A stretch of DNA of 64,000 bases, taken from Cereibacter changlensis JA139. GTDB taxonomy: Bacteria; Pseudomonadota; Alphaproteobacteria; Rhodobacterales; Rhodobacteraceae. Under the pieces are notes generated by a model that worked only from the letters and a program-made list of their open reading frames with translations, did not search any database and was not told the DNA's origin. Position 1 is the first letter of the stretch; the number at the start of each line of letters is the position of its first letter. Both the position numbers and the translations under genes were made by a program. Location of the stretch: positions 89,507-153,506 of the forward strand of contig NZ_PZKG01000001.1 in assembly GCF_003034985.1 (NCBI RefSeq). Reading direction: 5' to 3'. This document shows, one piece after another, positions 37,194 to 47,211 of the stretch.

Positions 37194-39821
37194 GTGAGCG
37201 AAGAAACCGTCACGCCAATGATGGCGCAATATCTGGAGATCAAGGCGCAGCATCAGGGCGCGATCCTGTTCTACCGGATGGGCGACTTCTACGAGATGTT
37301 CTTCGACGATGCCGTGGCGGCGGCGGAAGCGCTGGATATCGCGCTGACCAAGCGCGGCAAGCACCGGGGCGAGGATATCGCCATGTGCGGCGTGCCGGTG
37401 CATTCCTCGGAAGGCTATCTGCTGGCGCTGATCCGCAAGGGCTTCCGCGTGGCGATCGCCGAGCAGATGGAGGACCCGGCGGAGGCGAAGAAGCGCGGTT
37501 CCAAGTCGGTGGTGAAGCGCGATGTCGTGCGGCTGGTGACGCCGGGGACATTGACCGAGGATAGTCTGCTGGAGGCGCGGCGCCACAACTTCTTGTGTGC
37601 CTTTGCCGAGGTGCGCGACGAGGCGGCGCTGGCCTGGTGCGATATCTCGACCGGCGAGATGCGGGTGATGGGCTGTTCGCTGACCCGGCTGGCGCCGGAG
37701 CTGGCGCGGCTGGCGCCACGGGAAGTGCTGGTGGCCGAGGGACGCGATCTGCACGCGCTGGTCGAGGAGGCCGGGGCGGCGCTGACCGAAATGGCGCGCG
37801 CGAGCTTCGACAGCGGGTCGGCGGAGAAGCGGCTCTGCACGCTCTACGGCGTCGGCACGCTGGAGGCTTTCGGCGCCTTCGGCCGGGCGGAGATTTCGGC
37901 GATGGGGGCGCTGGTCGATTACCTCGACCTGACGCAGCGCGGCAAACTGCCGCTCTTGCGCCCGCCGATCCGCGAGGTGGTGGGCGGCACGATGCAGATC
38001 GACGCCTCGACCCGGCGCAATCTGGAGATCACGCAGGCGCTGTCGGGCGGGCGCGAGGGCTCGCTCCTGTCAGCGGTGGACCGGACGGTGACAGCGCCGG
38101 GCGCGCGACTGCTGGAGCGGCGGCTGTCGTCGCCGTCGCGCGATCTGGCGGTGATCGGGGCGCGGCTTGCCGCGGTGCGCTTCCTGCTGGAACAGGGGCG
38201 GCTGCGCGAGGAGCTGCGCGGCGATCTGCGCCGGGTGCCCGACATGGACCGGGCGCTGTCGCGGCTGGCGCTGGACCGGGCGGGGCCGCGCGACATCGCG
38301 GCGATCCGCGCGGGGCTGGCGCAGGCCGAGGCGATCTCGGGGCGGCTGCCCGCCGAGGCGCCTGCGCTGCTCGACGACGCGCGGGCGGCGCTGCGCGGAC
38401 ATGAGCGGTTGATCGACCTCTTGGATCAGGCGCTGGTGGCCGAACCGCCGCTGCTGGCGCGGGATGGCGGCTTCATCGCCCAAGGCTTCGACGAGGATCT
38501 GGACGAGACGCGGCGGCTGCGCGACGAGGGGCGCGGGGTGATCGCCTCGATGCAGGCGGGCTTCGTCGAGCAGACGGGGATCGCCAGCCTGAAGATCAAG
38601 CACAACAACGTGCTGGGCTATTTCATCGAGGTGACCTCGACCCATGCCGAGCGCATGCTGTCGGCCCCGCTGTCCGAGACCTTCATCCACCGCCAGACCA
38701 CCGCCGGGCAGGTGCGTTTCACGACGCTGCCGCTGTCGGAGCTGGAGACCAAGATCCTGAACGCGGGCAACCGGGCGCTGGAGATCGAGAAGGCGCATTT
38801 CGCGGCGCTGCGCGAGGCGGTGCTGGCCGAGGCCGGGCCGGTGGGCGCGGCGGCGCGGGCGCTGGCCGAGGTCGATCTGGCGGCGGGACTTGCCGATCTG
38901 GCGGCGGCGGAGGACTGGACCGAGCCGCGGATCGACGACAGCCGCGCCTTCGAGATCGAGGGCGGGCGGCATCCGGTGGTGGAACGGGCGCTGGCGCGGA
39001 CGGGCACGCCCTTCGTCGCCAATGACTGCGCGCTGACCGATGCAATGACCCCGGCGATCTGGCTGCTGACCGGCCCGAACATGGCCGGCAAATCCACCTT
39101 CCTGCGGCAGAACGCGCTGATCGCGCTGCTGGCGCAGGCGGGCAGCTATGTGCCGGCGAAACGCGCCCATATCGGGCTGGTGAGCCAGCTGTTCAGCCGG
39201 GTCGGCGCCTCGGACGATCTGGCGCGGGGGCGGTCGACCTTCATGGTCGAGATGGTGGAGACGGCGGCGATCCTCAACCAGGCCGATGACCGGGCGCTGG
39301 TGATCCTTGACGAGATCGGGCGCGGCACGGCGACCTATGACGGGCTGTCGATCGCCTGGGCGACGCTGGAGCATCTGCATGACATGAACCGCTGCCGGGC
39401 GCTGTTTGCCACGCATTACCACGAGATGACGGGGCTCTCGGCCAAGCTCACGGGCGTGGAGAACGCCACGGTGAGCGTGAAGGAGTGGGAGGGCGACGTG
39501 ATCTTCCTGCACGAGGTCCGGAAGGGCGCGGCGGACCGCTCCTACGGGGTGCAGGTGGCGCGGCTGGCGGGTCTGCCCGCGTCGGTGATCGAGCGGGCGA
39601 AGACCGTGCTGAACGCGCTGGAATCGGGAGACCGCGAGGGCGGAGCGCGCAAGCAGGCGCTGATCGACGACCTGCCGCTGTTCCGCGCCGCGCCGCCGCC
39701 GCCCCCTGTGGCGAAGGCGAAGGCGTCGGAAGTGGAGGCGCGGCTGGAAGGGGTGCTGCCCGACGAGTTGACGCCGATGGAGGCGCTCAAGCTGGTCTAC
39801 GAGATGAAAGCCCTGCTCTAG
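37194..39821 (+). CDS. mutS: DNA mismatch repair protein MutS
   Basis: 875 residues. The mismatch-recognition segment FYRMGDFYEMF (with the Phe-x-Glu) lies near residue 30. The ATPase domain has GPNMAGKSTFLRQ near 627, ILDEIGRGTATYDG near 705 and THYHEMT near 745. The C-terminus has a MutS clamp-like tail. Two tandem GTG codons could start it (37191 and 37194); the second fits better with the GGGGGA that ends at 37188. It recognises mismatches and starts repair with MutL, which is not in this window. Confidence 0.96.
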   Translation: MSEETVTPMMAQYLEIKAQHQGAILFYRMGDFYEMFFDDAVAAAEALDIALTKRGKHRGEDIAMCGVPVHSSEGYLLALIRKGFRVAIAEQMEDPAEAKKRGSKSVVKRDVVRLVTPGTLTEDSLLEARRHNFLCAFAEVRDEAALAWCDISTGEMRVMGCSLTRLAPELARLAPREVLVAEGRDLHALVEEAGAALTEMARASFDSGSAEKRLCTLYGVGTLEAFGAFGRAEISAMGALVDYLDLTQRGKLPLLRPPIREVVGGTMQIDASTRRNLEITQALSGGREGSLLSAVDRTVTAPGARLLERRLSSPSRDLAVIGARLAAVRFLLEQGRLREELRGDLRRVPDMDRALSRLALDRAGPRDIAAIRAGLAQAEAISGRLPAEAPALLDDARAALRGHERLIDLLDQALVAEPPLLARDGGFIAQGFDEDLDETRRLRDEGRGVIASMQAGFVEQTGIASLKIKHNNVLGYFIEVTSTHAERMLSAPLSETFIHRQTTAGQVRFTTLPLSELETKILNAGNRALEIEKAHFAALREAVLAEAGPVGAAARALAEVDLAAGLADLAAAEDWTEPRIDDSRAFEIEGGRHPVVERALARTGTPFVANDCALTDAMTPAIWLLTGPNMAGKSTFLRQNALIALLAQAGSYVPAKRAHIGLVSQLFSRVGASDDLARGRSTFMVEMVETAAILNQADDRALVILDEIGRGTATYDGLSIAWATLEHLHDMNRCRALFATHYHEMTGLSAKLTGVENATVSVKEWEGDVIFLHEVRKGAADRSYGVQVARLAGLPASVIERAKTVLNALESGDREGGARKQALIDDLPLFRAAPPPPPVAKAKASEVEARLEGVLPDELTPMEALKLVYEMKALL

Positions 39822-39868
39822 ATTTCATCTTGGCTCATCCCACAGGGGGTGATGAGCGTCCGGCCCGT

Positions 39869-39904
39869 GGCCAGCGCTGGGGGGTGTGCCCCCCAGCGCT
39901 GGCC
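39869..39904. terminator. Strong bidirectional terminator between mutS and grpE
   Basis: A perfect 16-bp stem: 39869-39884 pairs with 39889-39904, loop TGTG. Arms are very GC-rich (GGCCAGCGCTGGGGGG). There is no clear U-tract, so it may act as a hairpin that also protects 3' ends. It separates convergent mutS and grpE. Confidence 0.8.
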
Positions 39905-39911
39905 AAGCAGA

Positions 39912-40490
39912 TCAGCCTTGGGTGTTCGACGACACGCCGACCTGCGCCGGGCGCAGCAGGCGGTCGTGCAGCAGGAAGCCTTCGGTCATCACCTGGATGA
40001 TCTGGCCCGCCTTGGTGCCCTGCACCGGGGCTTCGAACATCGCCTGGTGCTGCTGCGGATCGAAGGTATCGCCGATTTCCGGCACGATGGGCGTTACGCC
40101 ATGCTTGGTCATCACGCTGAGCAGCTCGCGCAGCGTGAGTTCCACGCCCTCGATCAGCGCGGCGGCCACGGCGCGGCTTTCGTCATTGGCGGCATCGAGC
40201 GCGCGGCGCAGGTTGTCGTAGACCGGCAGAAGATCGCGGGCCAGACGGGTGCTGCCATATTGCTCAGCCTCGCGGCGGTCGCGTTCGCCGCGCTTGCGGG
40301 TGTTCTCGGCATCGGCCAGCGCGCGCATGAAGCGGTCGCGCAGCTCGTCCCGCTCGGCGCGCAGGGCGACGAGTTCCGGGTTTTCCATCGGTTCGATCCC
40401 TTCGATCCCGAGATCGCCCTCTTCCGCCGGGGTCTGGGCTGCCTGATCCTGGGCCATGTCGTCATTCCTCGTATTCATCATGTTCATCAT
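39912..40490 (-). CDS. grpE: GrpE, nucleotide exchange factor of DnaK
   Basis: 192 residues: an acidic disordered N-terminus (1-40), a long coiled-coil (about 40-90: LRAERDELRDRFMRALADAENTRKR) and the C-terminal beta domain ending in LHDRLLRPAQVGVS. GrpE dimers release ADP from DnaK. It overlaps the end of hrcA by four bases (ATGA), forming an hrcA-grpE operon. A cluster of Met codons at its start (MMNMMN) leaves the exact start uncertain. Confidence 0.93.
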   Translation of the reverse strand: MMNMMNTRNDDMAQDQAAQTPAEEGDLGIEGIEPMENPELVALRAERDELRDRFMRALADAENTRKRGERDRREAEQYGSTRLARDLLPVYDNLRRALDAANDESRAVAAALIEGVELTLRELLSVMTKHGVTPIVPEIGDTFDPQQHQAMFEAPVQGTKAGQIIQVMTEGFLLHDRLLRPAQVGVSSNTQG

Positions 40491-41557
40491 CCCTTGCCGC
40501 GGTCGGAGACCAACCGGCCGACAAGCTGCGCTGTATAATCGACAATCGGCACGATGCGACCGTAGTTGAGCCGCGTCGGACCGATCACGCCAACGGCGCC
40601 GATGATCTTTCGATCAGCGTTCATATAGGGAGAGACCACCAGAGAGGAACCCGAAAGTGAGAAAAGCTTGTTTTCGGAGCCGATAAAAATCCGCACACCT
40701 TCGCCGCTTTCCGCCAGTTCGAGGAAGTCGGCGATGTCGCGCTTGCGTTCCAGATCGTCGAACAGGCTGCGGATACGCTCGAAATCCTGCGCCTCGGTGC
40801 TGCCGTCGATCAGGTTCGACCGGCCGCGCACGATCAGCCGCTCGGTCTGCTCGCCCGGGTTCTCCCACAGCGCGAGGCCGCTTTCGACCAGCGCATGGGC
40901 CAGCGCGTCGATTTCCTGCCGGCGGCGCGACATTTCCTGCACGATGGTCTGGCGCAGCTCCGACAGGGTCTTGCCCTCGGCCAGCGCGTTGAGGAAGTTC
41001 GCGGCCTCGCGCATCGAGGAGGCGGTCTGGCCCGGCGGCGGGGTGAAGACGCGGTTTTCCACGTGACCGTCGGCGAAGACCAGCACGACAAGGGCGCGGT
41101 CGGCGGCGAGGCTGACGAATTCGATGTGGCGGATCGGCGCCTCGTGCTTCGGCGCCAGGACGAGGCTTGCGCCGCGGGTGATGCCGGACAGCGTGGCGCC
41201 GACGCGGTCCAGCAGGCTGGTCACGTCCTGACGGTTGCTGCCGAGGGTGGCGTCGATCTTCTCGCGGTCCTCGGCGGCGACGGCGCCGACCTCCAGCAGG
41301 CCATCGACGAACATCCGAAGGCCGAGCTGGGTCGGGATGCGGCCGGCGGAGACGTGGGGGCTGTCGAGCAGGCCGAGATATTCGAGATCCTGCATCACGT
41401 TGCGCACGGTGGCGGCGCTGACCTTTTCCGACATGCTGCGGGTGAGGGTGCGGGAGCCGACGGGGTCGCCGGAGGCGAGGTAGCCTTCGACCACCCGCCG
41501 GAAGACCTCGCGGGAGCGGTCGTTCATTTCGCTGAGAATCTTGGGGCCGTCGGACAT
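40487..41557 (-). CDS. hrcA: Heat-inducible transcription repressor HrcA
   Basis: 356 residues from the ATG at 41557. The N-terminal winged-helix domain covers about 10-80 ([29 protein letters not shown] then [15 protein letters not shown]), and the GAF-like HrcA domain follows. HrcA binds CIRCE operators ahead of groESL-type genes. No CIRCE repeat is visible upstream of hrcA itself. It is divergent from rph. Confidence 0.94.
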   Translation of the reverse strand: MSDGPKILSEMNDRSREVFRRVVEGYLASGDPVGSRTLTRSMSEKVSAATVRNVMQDLEYLGLLDSPHVSAGRIPTQLGLRMFVDGLLEVGAVAAEDREKIDATLGSNRQDVTSLLDRVGATLSGITRGASLVLAPKHEAPIRHIEFVSLAADRALVVLVFADGHVENRVFTPPPGQTASSMREAANFLNALAEGKTLSELRQTIVQEMSRRRQEIDALAHALVESGLALWENPGEQTERLIVRGRSNLIDGSTEAQDFERIRSLFDDLERKRDIADFLELAESGEGVRIFIGSENKLFSLSGSSLVVSPYMNADRKIIGAVGVIGPTRLNYGRIVPIVDYTAQLVGRLVSDRGKG

Positions 41558-41584
41558 GGGACTGCTTTCGGGGGGCGACTGCCG

Positions 41585-41614
41585 AGAGTATCGGCGCACC
41601 GGCGTCTTCGTCAA
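41585..41614 (-). promoter_or_regulatory. Candidate sigma70 promoter for hrcA-grpE
   Basis: On the minus strand TTGACG (41614-41609) is followed by an 18-base spacer and TACTCT (41590-41585), about 28 bases before the hrcA start. The spacing is one longer than ideal, but both hexamers are good for an alphaproteobacterial housekeeping promoter. Confidence 0.5.
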
Positions 41615-41676
41615 TCAGGGTTGCATCGAGAGGGTATGGGGGCGTATCTGGCGGCGTTCAGAAACGAGGAAACCCC

Positions 41677-42390
41677 ATGCGCCCTTCTGGTAGACAGTTA
41701 AGCGAAATGCGTCCGATTTCAATCGACGTCGGCGTGATGAAACATGCCGAGGGGTCGTGCCTGATCAAGGTCGGCGAGACGCATGTGCTGTGCTCGGCCA
41801 CCATCGAGGACAAGGCGCCGCCCTTCCTGAAGAACACCGGGCTCGGCTGGGTGACGGCGGAATACGGCATGCTGCCGCGCGCGACCAACAGCCGCAACCG
41901 GCGCGAGGCCGCGGCGGGCAAGCAGACCGGGCGCACGCAGGAGATCCAGCGGCTGATCGGCCGGGCGCTGCGCGCCGGCGTCGACCGTTCGGCGCTGGGA
42001 GAGCGGCAGATCGTGATCGACTGCGACGTGCTACAGGCCGATGGCGGGACGCGCTGCGCCTCGATCACCGGGGGCTGGGTGGCGCTGCGGCTGGCGGTGA
42101 ACAAGCTGTTGAAGGTCGGCGCCATCGTATCGGACCCGATGATCGACCATGTGGCGGCGGTGTCCTGCGGGATCTATGCCGGGCAGACGGTGCTGGATCT
42201 GGATTATGCCGAGGACTCGGCGGCGGGAACGGATGGCAATTTCATCCTGACCGGCAAGGGCCGGCTGATCGAGGTGCAGATGTCGGCGGAAGGCGCCACC
42301 TTCTCGCGCGCGGAGATGGGCGAGATGCTCGACTTCGCCGAGGCGGGGGCGGCGGCGCTGGTGGCGGCGCAGAAGGCGGCTCTGGGCTGA
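41677..42390 (+). CDS. rph: Ribonuclease PH
   Basis: 237 residues beginning [20 protein letters not shown], the family N-terminus. The phosphate-binding and catalytic regions [41 protein letters not shown] and [18 protein letters not shown] are complete. It trims tRNA 3' ends phosphorolytically. Its stop overlaps the rdgB start by one base (TGATG), a frequent rph-rdgB pairing. Confidence 0.97.
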   Translation: MRPSGRQLSEMRPISIDVGVMKHAEGSCLIKVGETHVLCSATIEDKAPPFLKNTGLGWVTAEYGMLPRATNSRNRREAAAGKQTGRTQEIQRLIGRALRAGVDRSALGERQIVIDCDVLQADGGTRCASITGGWVALRLAVNKLLKVGAIVSDPMIDHVAAVSCGIYAGQTVLDLDYAEDSAAGTDGNFILTGKGRLIEVQMSAEGATFSRAEMGEMLDFAEAGAAALVAAQKAALG

Positions 42391-42998
42391 TGCGCAGGTT
42401 CACCGAAGACAGGCTGCTGGTCGCCACGCACAACCGCGGCAAGCTGGAAGAGATTTCCAGACTGCTGGAGCCCTTTTCGGTGAGCACAGTCTCGGCCGGG
42501 GAGCTGGGGCTGGCGGAGCCGGTGGAGACCGAGACGACCTTCGTCGGCAATGCCCGGCTGAAAGCGCATTTCGCGTCCAAGGCCACCGGCCTGCCCGCGC
42601 TGGCGGATGACTCGGGCATTTCCATCGACGCGCTGGACGGCGCGCCGGGGGTCTATACCGCCGATTGGGCGGAGACGCCGAACGGCCGCGACTTCGTGAT
42701 GGCGATGACGAAGACCTGGGAGAAGCTGGAAGCGGTGCAGGCGCCCCTGCCCCGGCTTGCGCAGTTCCGCTGCACGCTGGTGCTGGCCTGGCCCGACGGG
42801 CATGACGAGGTGTTCGAGGGTGTGATGCCCGGCCAAGTGGTCTGGCCGATGCGGGGCGGCGAGGGGCATGGCTATGACCCGATCTTCCAGCCCGACGGTT
42901 TCGAGATCACTTTCGGCGAGATGGAGCGCTGGCAGAAGAACGAGATCAGCCACCGTGCGGATGCCTTCCGCAAGCTGGTCGCCGGTTGTTTCACATGA
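42390..42998 (+). CDS. rdgB: XTP/dITP pyrophosphatase (RdgB/HAM1)
   Basis: 202 residues from the ATG at 42390. LLVATHNRGKLEEISRLL is the substrate-binding N-terminus. ETETTFVGNARLKAHFASKATGLPALADDSGISIDAL contains the metal-binding Asp pair, and GHGYDPIF is the conserved C-terminal loop. It removes non-canonical purine nucleotides. The 3' end overlaps the start of the RidA-like gene, and a degenerate parS-like sequence spans this overlap. Confidence 0.96.
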   Translation: MRRFTEDRLLVATHNRGKLEEISRLLEPFSVSTVSAGELGLAEPVETETTFVGNARLKAHFASKATGLPALADDSGISIDALDGAPGVYTADWAETPNGRDFVMAMTKTWEKLEAVQAPLPRLAQFRCTLVLAWPDGHDEVFEGVMPGQVVWPMRGGEGHGYDPIFQPDGFEITFGEMERWQKNEISHRADAFRKLVAGCFT

Positions 42999-43002
42999 AA
43001 CG
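42987..43002. other. Degenerate parS-like sequence
   Basis: TGTTTCACATGAAACG matches the 16-bp parS consensus at 14 positions; the differences are a central G to A and the last base. It lies at the rdgB/ridA junction and contains the ridA ATG. The central change breaks the CACGTG core, so it may be weak or non-functional for ParB. Confidence 0.35.
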
Positions 43003-43369
43003 CATTTCCACCGGATCGCCCTTCGAGGCGACGATGGGCTACAGTCGCGCCATCGTGAAGGGCGGGTGGTGTTTCGTCTCGGGTGTCACGGGATATGACT
43101 ATGCCACGATGACGATGCCCGACGGCATCGCAGCGCAGGCGCGGAATTGTTTTTCGACGATCCGCGCCGTGCTGGACGAAGCCGGGTTCGAGATGGGCGA
43201 CATCGTGCGGGTGCAATACACCGTGGTGGATGCGGCGCTGGTGGACGATCTGGCGCCGGAGCTTGGCGCGGCACTGGGCGAGGTACGGCCCGCGGCGACG
43301 ATGGTGATCGCAGGGCTGATCAGGCCGGAGATGCTCGTGGAAATCGAGGTCACGGCGTTCAAGGGATAG
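42995..43369 (+). CDS. RidA/YjgF family protein
   Basis: 124 residues from the ATG at 42995 (MKRISTGSPFEATMGYSRAIV); an upstream in-frame ATG at 42986 would add three residues. The fold shows in VSGVTGYDYATMTMPDGIAAQARNCFSTIRAVLDEAGF and the C-terminal VEIEVTAFKG. The RidA catalytic Arg (usually in a P-x-R-x-x region) is present as EVRPAATMV. Many RidA proteins hydrolyse reactive enamines or imines, but this divergent member may have another substrate. It sits in the rph-rdgB-ridA-hemW run. Confidence 0.83.
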   Translation: MKRISTGSPFEATMGYSRAIVKGGWCFVSGVTGYDYATMTMPDGIAAQARNCFSTIRAVLDEAGFEMGDIVRVQYTVVDAALVDDLAPELGAALGEVRPAATMVIAGLIRPEMLVEIEVTAFKG

Positions 43370-43372
43370 CAG

Positions 43373-44530
43373 ATGGAAGACTGGAAGAACGGCGGCTTCG
43401 GGCTTTATCTGCACTGGCCGTTCTGTCAGTCGAAATGCCCCTATTGCGACTTCAACAGCCATGTCGCGGCGAACATCGACCAGAAACGCTGGCAGCGGGC
43501 CTATCTGGCGGAAATCGACCGGATCGGGGCGGAAACGCCGGGGCGGCTGCTGAATTCGGTGTTCTTCGGCGGCGGCACGCCCTCGCTGATGGAGCCGGAG
43601 CTGGTGGCGGCCATCCTGGAAAGGGTGCGCGGCACCTGGGTTCAGGCAAACGATCTGGAAGTGACGCTGGAGGCCAATCCGGGCTCGGTCGAGGCCGGGC
43701 GGTTCCGCGGCTATCGCGAGGCCGGGGTGAACCGGGTCTCGATGGGGATCCAGTCGCTGAACGACGCCGATCTGCGCAAGCTGGGGCGGCTGCATACGGT
43801 GAGCGAGGCGCGGGCGGCGTTTGACGTGGCGCGGCAGACCTTCGACCGGGTGAGCTTCGATCTGATCTATGCGCGGCAGGACCAGTCTTTGAGCGACTGG
43901 GAGCACGAGTTGGGCGAGGCGCTGAGCATGGCCGCGGATCACCTGTCGATGTACCAGCTGACGGTGGAGGAGGGCACGGCCTTCGGCGACCGGTTCAAGC
44001 GCGGCAAGCTGCGCGGGCTGCCGGAGGAGGATACCTCGGCCGACATGTACCAGCGCACGCAGGAGATCTGCGAGGCGGCGGGGCTGCCGGCTTATGAGGT
44101 ATCGAACCATGCCGCCAAGGGCTCGGAATCGCGGCACAATCTGATCTACTGGCGGGCGGGCGACTATGCCGGTATCGGGCCGGGCGCGCATGGCCGGCTG
44201 ACGCTGGACGGGGTGCGGCTGGCCACGGAGGCGCCGAAGCCGCCGGGTGACTGGCTGCAGCGGGTGGAGCGGGATGGCACGGGGGAGCTGCCGCGCGGCG
44301 CCATTGACCGCAGCGAGCAGGCGCTGGAATATCTGATGATGGCGCTGCGGCTGCGCGAGGGGCTGGATCTGACGCGCTACGAGAGGCTGGCGGGCAGCCC
44401 GGTCGATGCCCGCAAAGTGACGGACCTTGAAGAGATCGGAATGGTTGAGGTGAGTGCCGACCGGGTGCGGGCGACCGCGGCGGGGCGGATGGTGTTGAAT
44501 TCGGTGATTGCCGATCTGGCTGGAGACTAG
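43373..44530 (+). CDS. hemW: Heme chaperone HemW (radical SAM, HemN-like)
   Basis: 385 residues. The radical SAM cluster is C18-x3-C22-x2-C25 within LHWPFCQSKCPYCDFNS. FFGGGTPSLM near residue 62 and EANPGSV near 105 are typical. HemW-type proteins (the rdgB-neighbouring class) bind and deliver heme and lack coproporphyrinogen oxidase activity, as known for E. coli and Lactococcus members. The start is three bases after the RidA stop. Older annotation as oxygen-independent coproporphyrinogen oxidase is probably wrong. Confidence 0.92.
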   Translation: MEDWKNGGFGLYLHWPFCQSKCPYCDFNSHVAANIDQKRWQRAYLAEIDRIGAETPGRLLNSVFFGGGTPSLMEPELVAAILERVRGTWVQANDLEVTLEANPGSVEAGRFRGYREAGVNRVSMGIQSLNDADLRKLGRLHTVSEARAAFDVARQTFDRVSFDLIYARQDQSLSDWEHELGEALSMAADHLSMYQLTVEEGTAFGDRFKRGKLRGLPEEDTSADMYQRTQEICEAAGLPAYEVSNHAAKGSESRHNLIYWRAGDYAGIGPGAHGRLTLDGVRLATEAPKPPGDWLQRVERDGTGELPRGAIDRSEQALEYLMMALRLREGLDLTRYERLAGSPVDARKVTDLEEIGMVEVSADRVRATAAGRMVLNSVIADLAGD

Positions 44531-44531
44531 G

Positions 44532-44885
44532 ATGCGGGGATTATGGCTGGCCGGGGGGCTCACGGCGCTGGGGCTGGGGCTGATCGGGGTGTTTCTGCCG
44601 CTGCTGCCGACGGTGCCCTTCATGCTGCTGGCCGCGTTCTGCTTTGCCCGCTCCTCGGACCGGCTGCATGGCTGGCTGGTGAACCACCCGACTTTCGGGC
44701 CGCCGATCCGGGATTGGAACCGCTCCGGCGCGATTTCGCTGCGGGCGAAGCAGCTGTCGACCGCCTCGATGGCCTTCGTCTTCCTGCTGTCGGTCGTGAT
44801 GGGGCTGCGACCGCTGGTGCTGGGAATTCAGGCCGCGGTGCTGTGCTGCACCGCGCTGTTCATATGGACCCGTCCCTCGGCATGA
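44532..44885 (+). CDS. YbaN/DUF454 family inner-membrane protein
   Basis: 117 residues from the ATG at 44532, one base past the hemW stop. It has about three hydrophobic segments and the family core GLIGVFLPLLPTVPFMLLAAFCFARSSDRLHGWL near the N-terminus, then HPTFGPPIRDWNRSGAIS. The function of DUF454 proteins is unknown. The last 26 bases overlap the 3' end of parB. Confidence 0.87.
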   Translation: MRGLWLAGGLTALGLGLIGVFLPLLPTVPFMLLAAFCFARSSDRLHGWLVNHPTFGPPIRDWNRSGAISLRAKQLSTASMAFVFLLSVVMGLRPLVLGIQAAVLCCTALFIWTRPSA

Positions 44886-45764
44886 CCGAAAGCACGCGGC
44901 AGAGCGTGTCGAGATCGTCGAGCGTGTTGTAGCGGATCGTCAGGCGACCGCGCTCGCCGCCCGGTTCGTGGTCGATGCTGACGCCCATGCCGAGATTGGC
45001 GGCAAGATCGGCTTCGAGCGCACGGGTATCGGCATCCTTCTCCCCTGCCCCGCCCCGTGGACCGCTGGCCTTGCGCGGTGCGTCGGGTTTCTTGACCAAA
45101 CGTTCGGTATCTCGGACCGAGAGGTTGCGGGAGATGACCTGGCGGGCGAGATCGGAGGCGTTGGGCGAGGTGATGAGCGCGCGGGCATGGCCGGCGGTGA
45201 GCTTGCCCTCGCGCAGCCAGAGCTGAACGTCGTCAGGAAGTTGCAGCAATCTCAATAGGTTAGCGATGTGGCTGCGGCTTTTCGACAGCGCTTCGGCGAC
45301 CTTTTCCTGCGTGTGGCCAAAGCGGTCCATCAGGGCGCGGTAGCCCATCGCCTCTTCCACCGCGTTCAGGTCGGCGCGTTGGATGTTCTCGATGATGGCG
45401 ACTTCCAGCACTTCGGTATCGTCGAAGTCGCGGACCAGAACCGGCACTTCGTGGAGTTGCGCCAGCTGCGAGGCGCGCCAGCGGCGTTCGCCGGCGACAA
45501 TCTCGAACCGGTCGGAATTCGGCACGGGGCGGACGATCAGCGGCTGGATCACGCCTTTCTGGCGGATCGAGGCGGCGAGATCTTCCAGCGATTCGGCAGG
45601 GAAATCGCGGCGCGGCTGGTCGGGGTTCGGCACCAGCTTTTCCACCGGCACGACCATGTCGGCACGGCGGGGGCTGCTCGAGGGGCCGTCAACCTCGACC
45701 TGGATGTCCGCCATCAATGCGGAAAGGCCCCGGCCGAGGCCGCGGCGTTCAAGCTTCTTTTCCA

Positions 45765-45765
<1 letters not shown>
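44860..45765 (-). CDS. parB: Chromosome partitioning protein ParB
   Basis: 301 residues. The N-terminal domain has PNPDQPRRDFPAESLEDLAASIRQKGVIQPLIVR and the CTP-binding motif GERRWRAS. The central helix-turn-helix (about 155-190: HTQEKVAEALSKSRSHIANLLRLLQL) binds parS, and a C-terminal dimerisation domain follows a Gly/Lys-rich linker. The start overlaps the parA stop (TGATG). Two perfect parS sites lie 1.4 and 3.3 kb upstream. Confidence 0.97.
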
Positions 45766-46584
<819 letters not shown>

Positions 46585-46592
<8 letters not shown>

Positions 46593-47211
46593 GGTCCAGC
46601 GCTTTCAGCTTCAGGATGACAGCTTCGGGATCGGTGAGGCTGGGATGGAGGTCGTAATCGAGGCGCCAAGAGATCTGGGCCTCGGCGATCTCCGCCGCGT
46701 AGCGGGCGCCCTTCTGGAACAGACAGGCGCAGTTCGGCGCGAGATGCGGGTGAGCGAGGCTGCAGAGCAGCCGCAGCGGGGCCAAGGCTCGGGCGGTGAT
46801 GACCTCGGCGCCTTGCGGTGGGAGCTGTTCGATCCGGCTGGTGAGGACGGTGGCGTTCAGGCCGAGATCCTGGATCGCCTGGCGCAGGAAGGTGGATTTG
46901 CGTTGATCCACCTCGACGAGGGTGTGGGTTGATGTGGGCCGCAGCTCCGCCGCCAGGATAGCGTTGACGATCCCCGGGAAGCCGCCGCCGCTGCCGAGAT
47001 CGAGCCAGCGCTGAGCGGTAGCAGGCGCCAGCGCGTAAAGTTGGGCGGAGTCAAGGATATGGCGGGTCCACGCGTCGGAGAGGGTGCTGCGCGACACAAG
47101 GTTGATCGCCGGATTCCACTTTTCCAGCAGAGCGACGAACCGATGCAGCTTCTCGGTTGTTTCACGTGAAACATTCAGCGCTGCAACCGGGTCCAGCACG
47201 GGCGCGCTCAT
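46585..47211 (-). CDS. rsmG: 16S rRNA (guanine-527 N7) methyltransferase RsmG
   Basis: 208 residues. The SAM-binding motif [13 protein letters not shown] is near residue 75. [12 protein letters not shown] and ITARALAPL are family signatures. It methylates G527 of 16S rRNA; loss can give low-level streptomycin resistance. Codons 13-18 (Asn-Val-Ser-Arg-Glu-Thr) encode a perfect parS site. The start overlaps the mnmG stop by four bases. Confidence 0.96.
47158..47173. other. parS site 1 (ParB-binding centromere) within rsmG
   Basis: TGTTTCACGTGAAACA, the perfect 16-bp palindromic consensus for bacterial chromosomal parS. It lies inside the 5' coding region of rsmG, in a frame that reads NVSRET, about 5.1 kb from the putative origin and 1.4 kb from parB. 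Confidence 0.95.

Noticed and set aside
41558..41676. CIRCE operator upstream of hrcA
   Set aside because: No TTAGCACTC/GAGTGCTAA inverted repeat is present; only a sigma70-like promoter was found.
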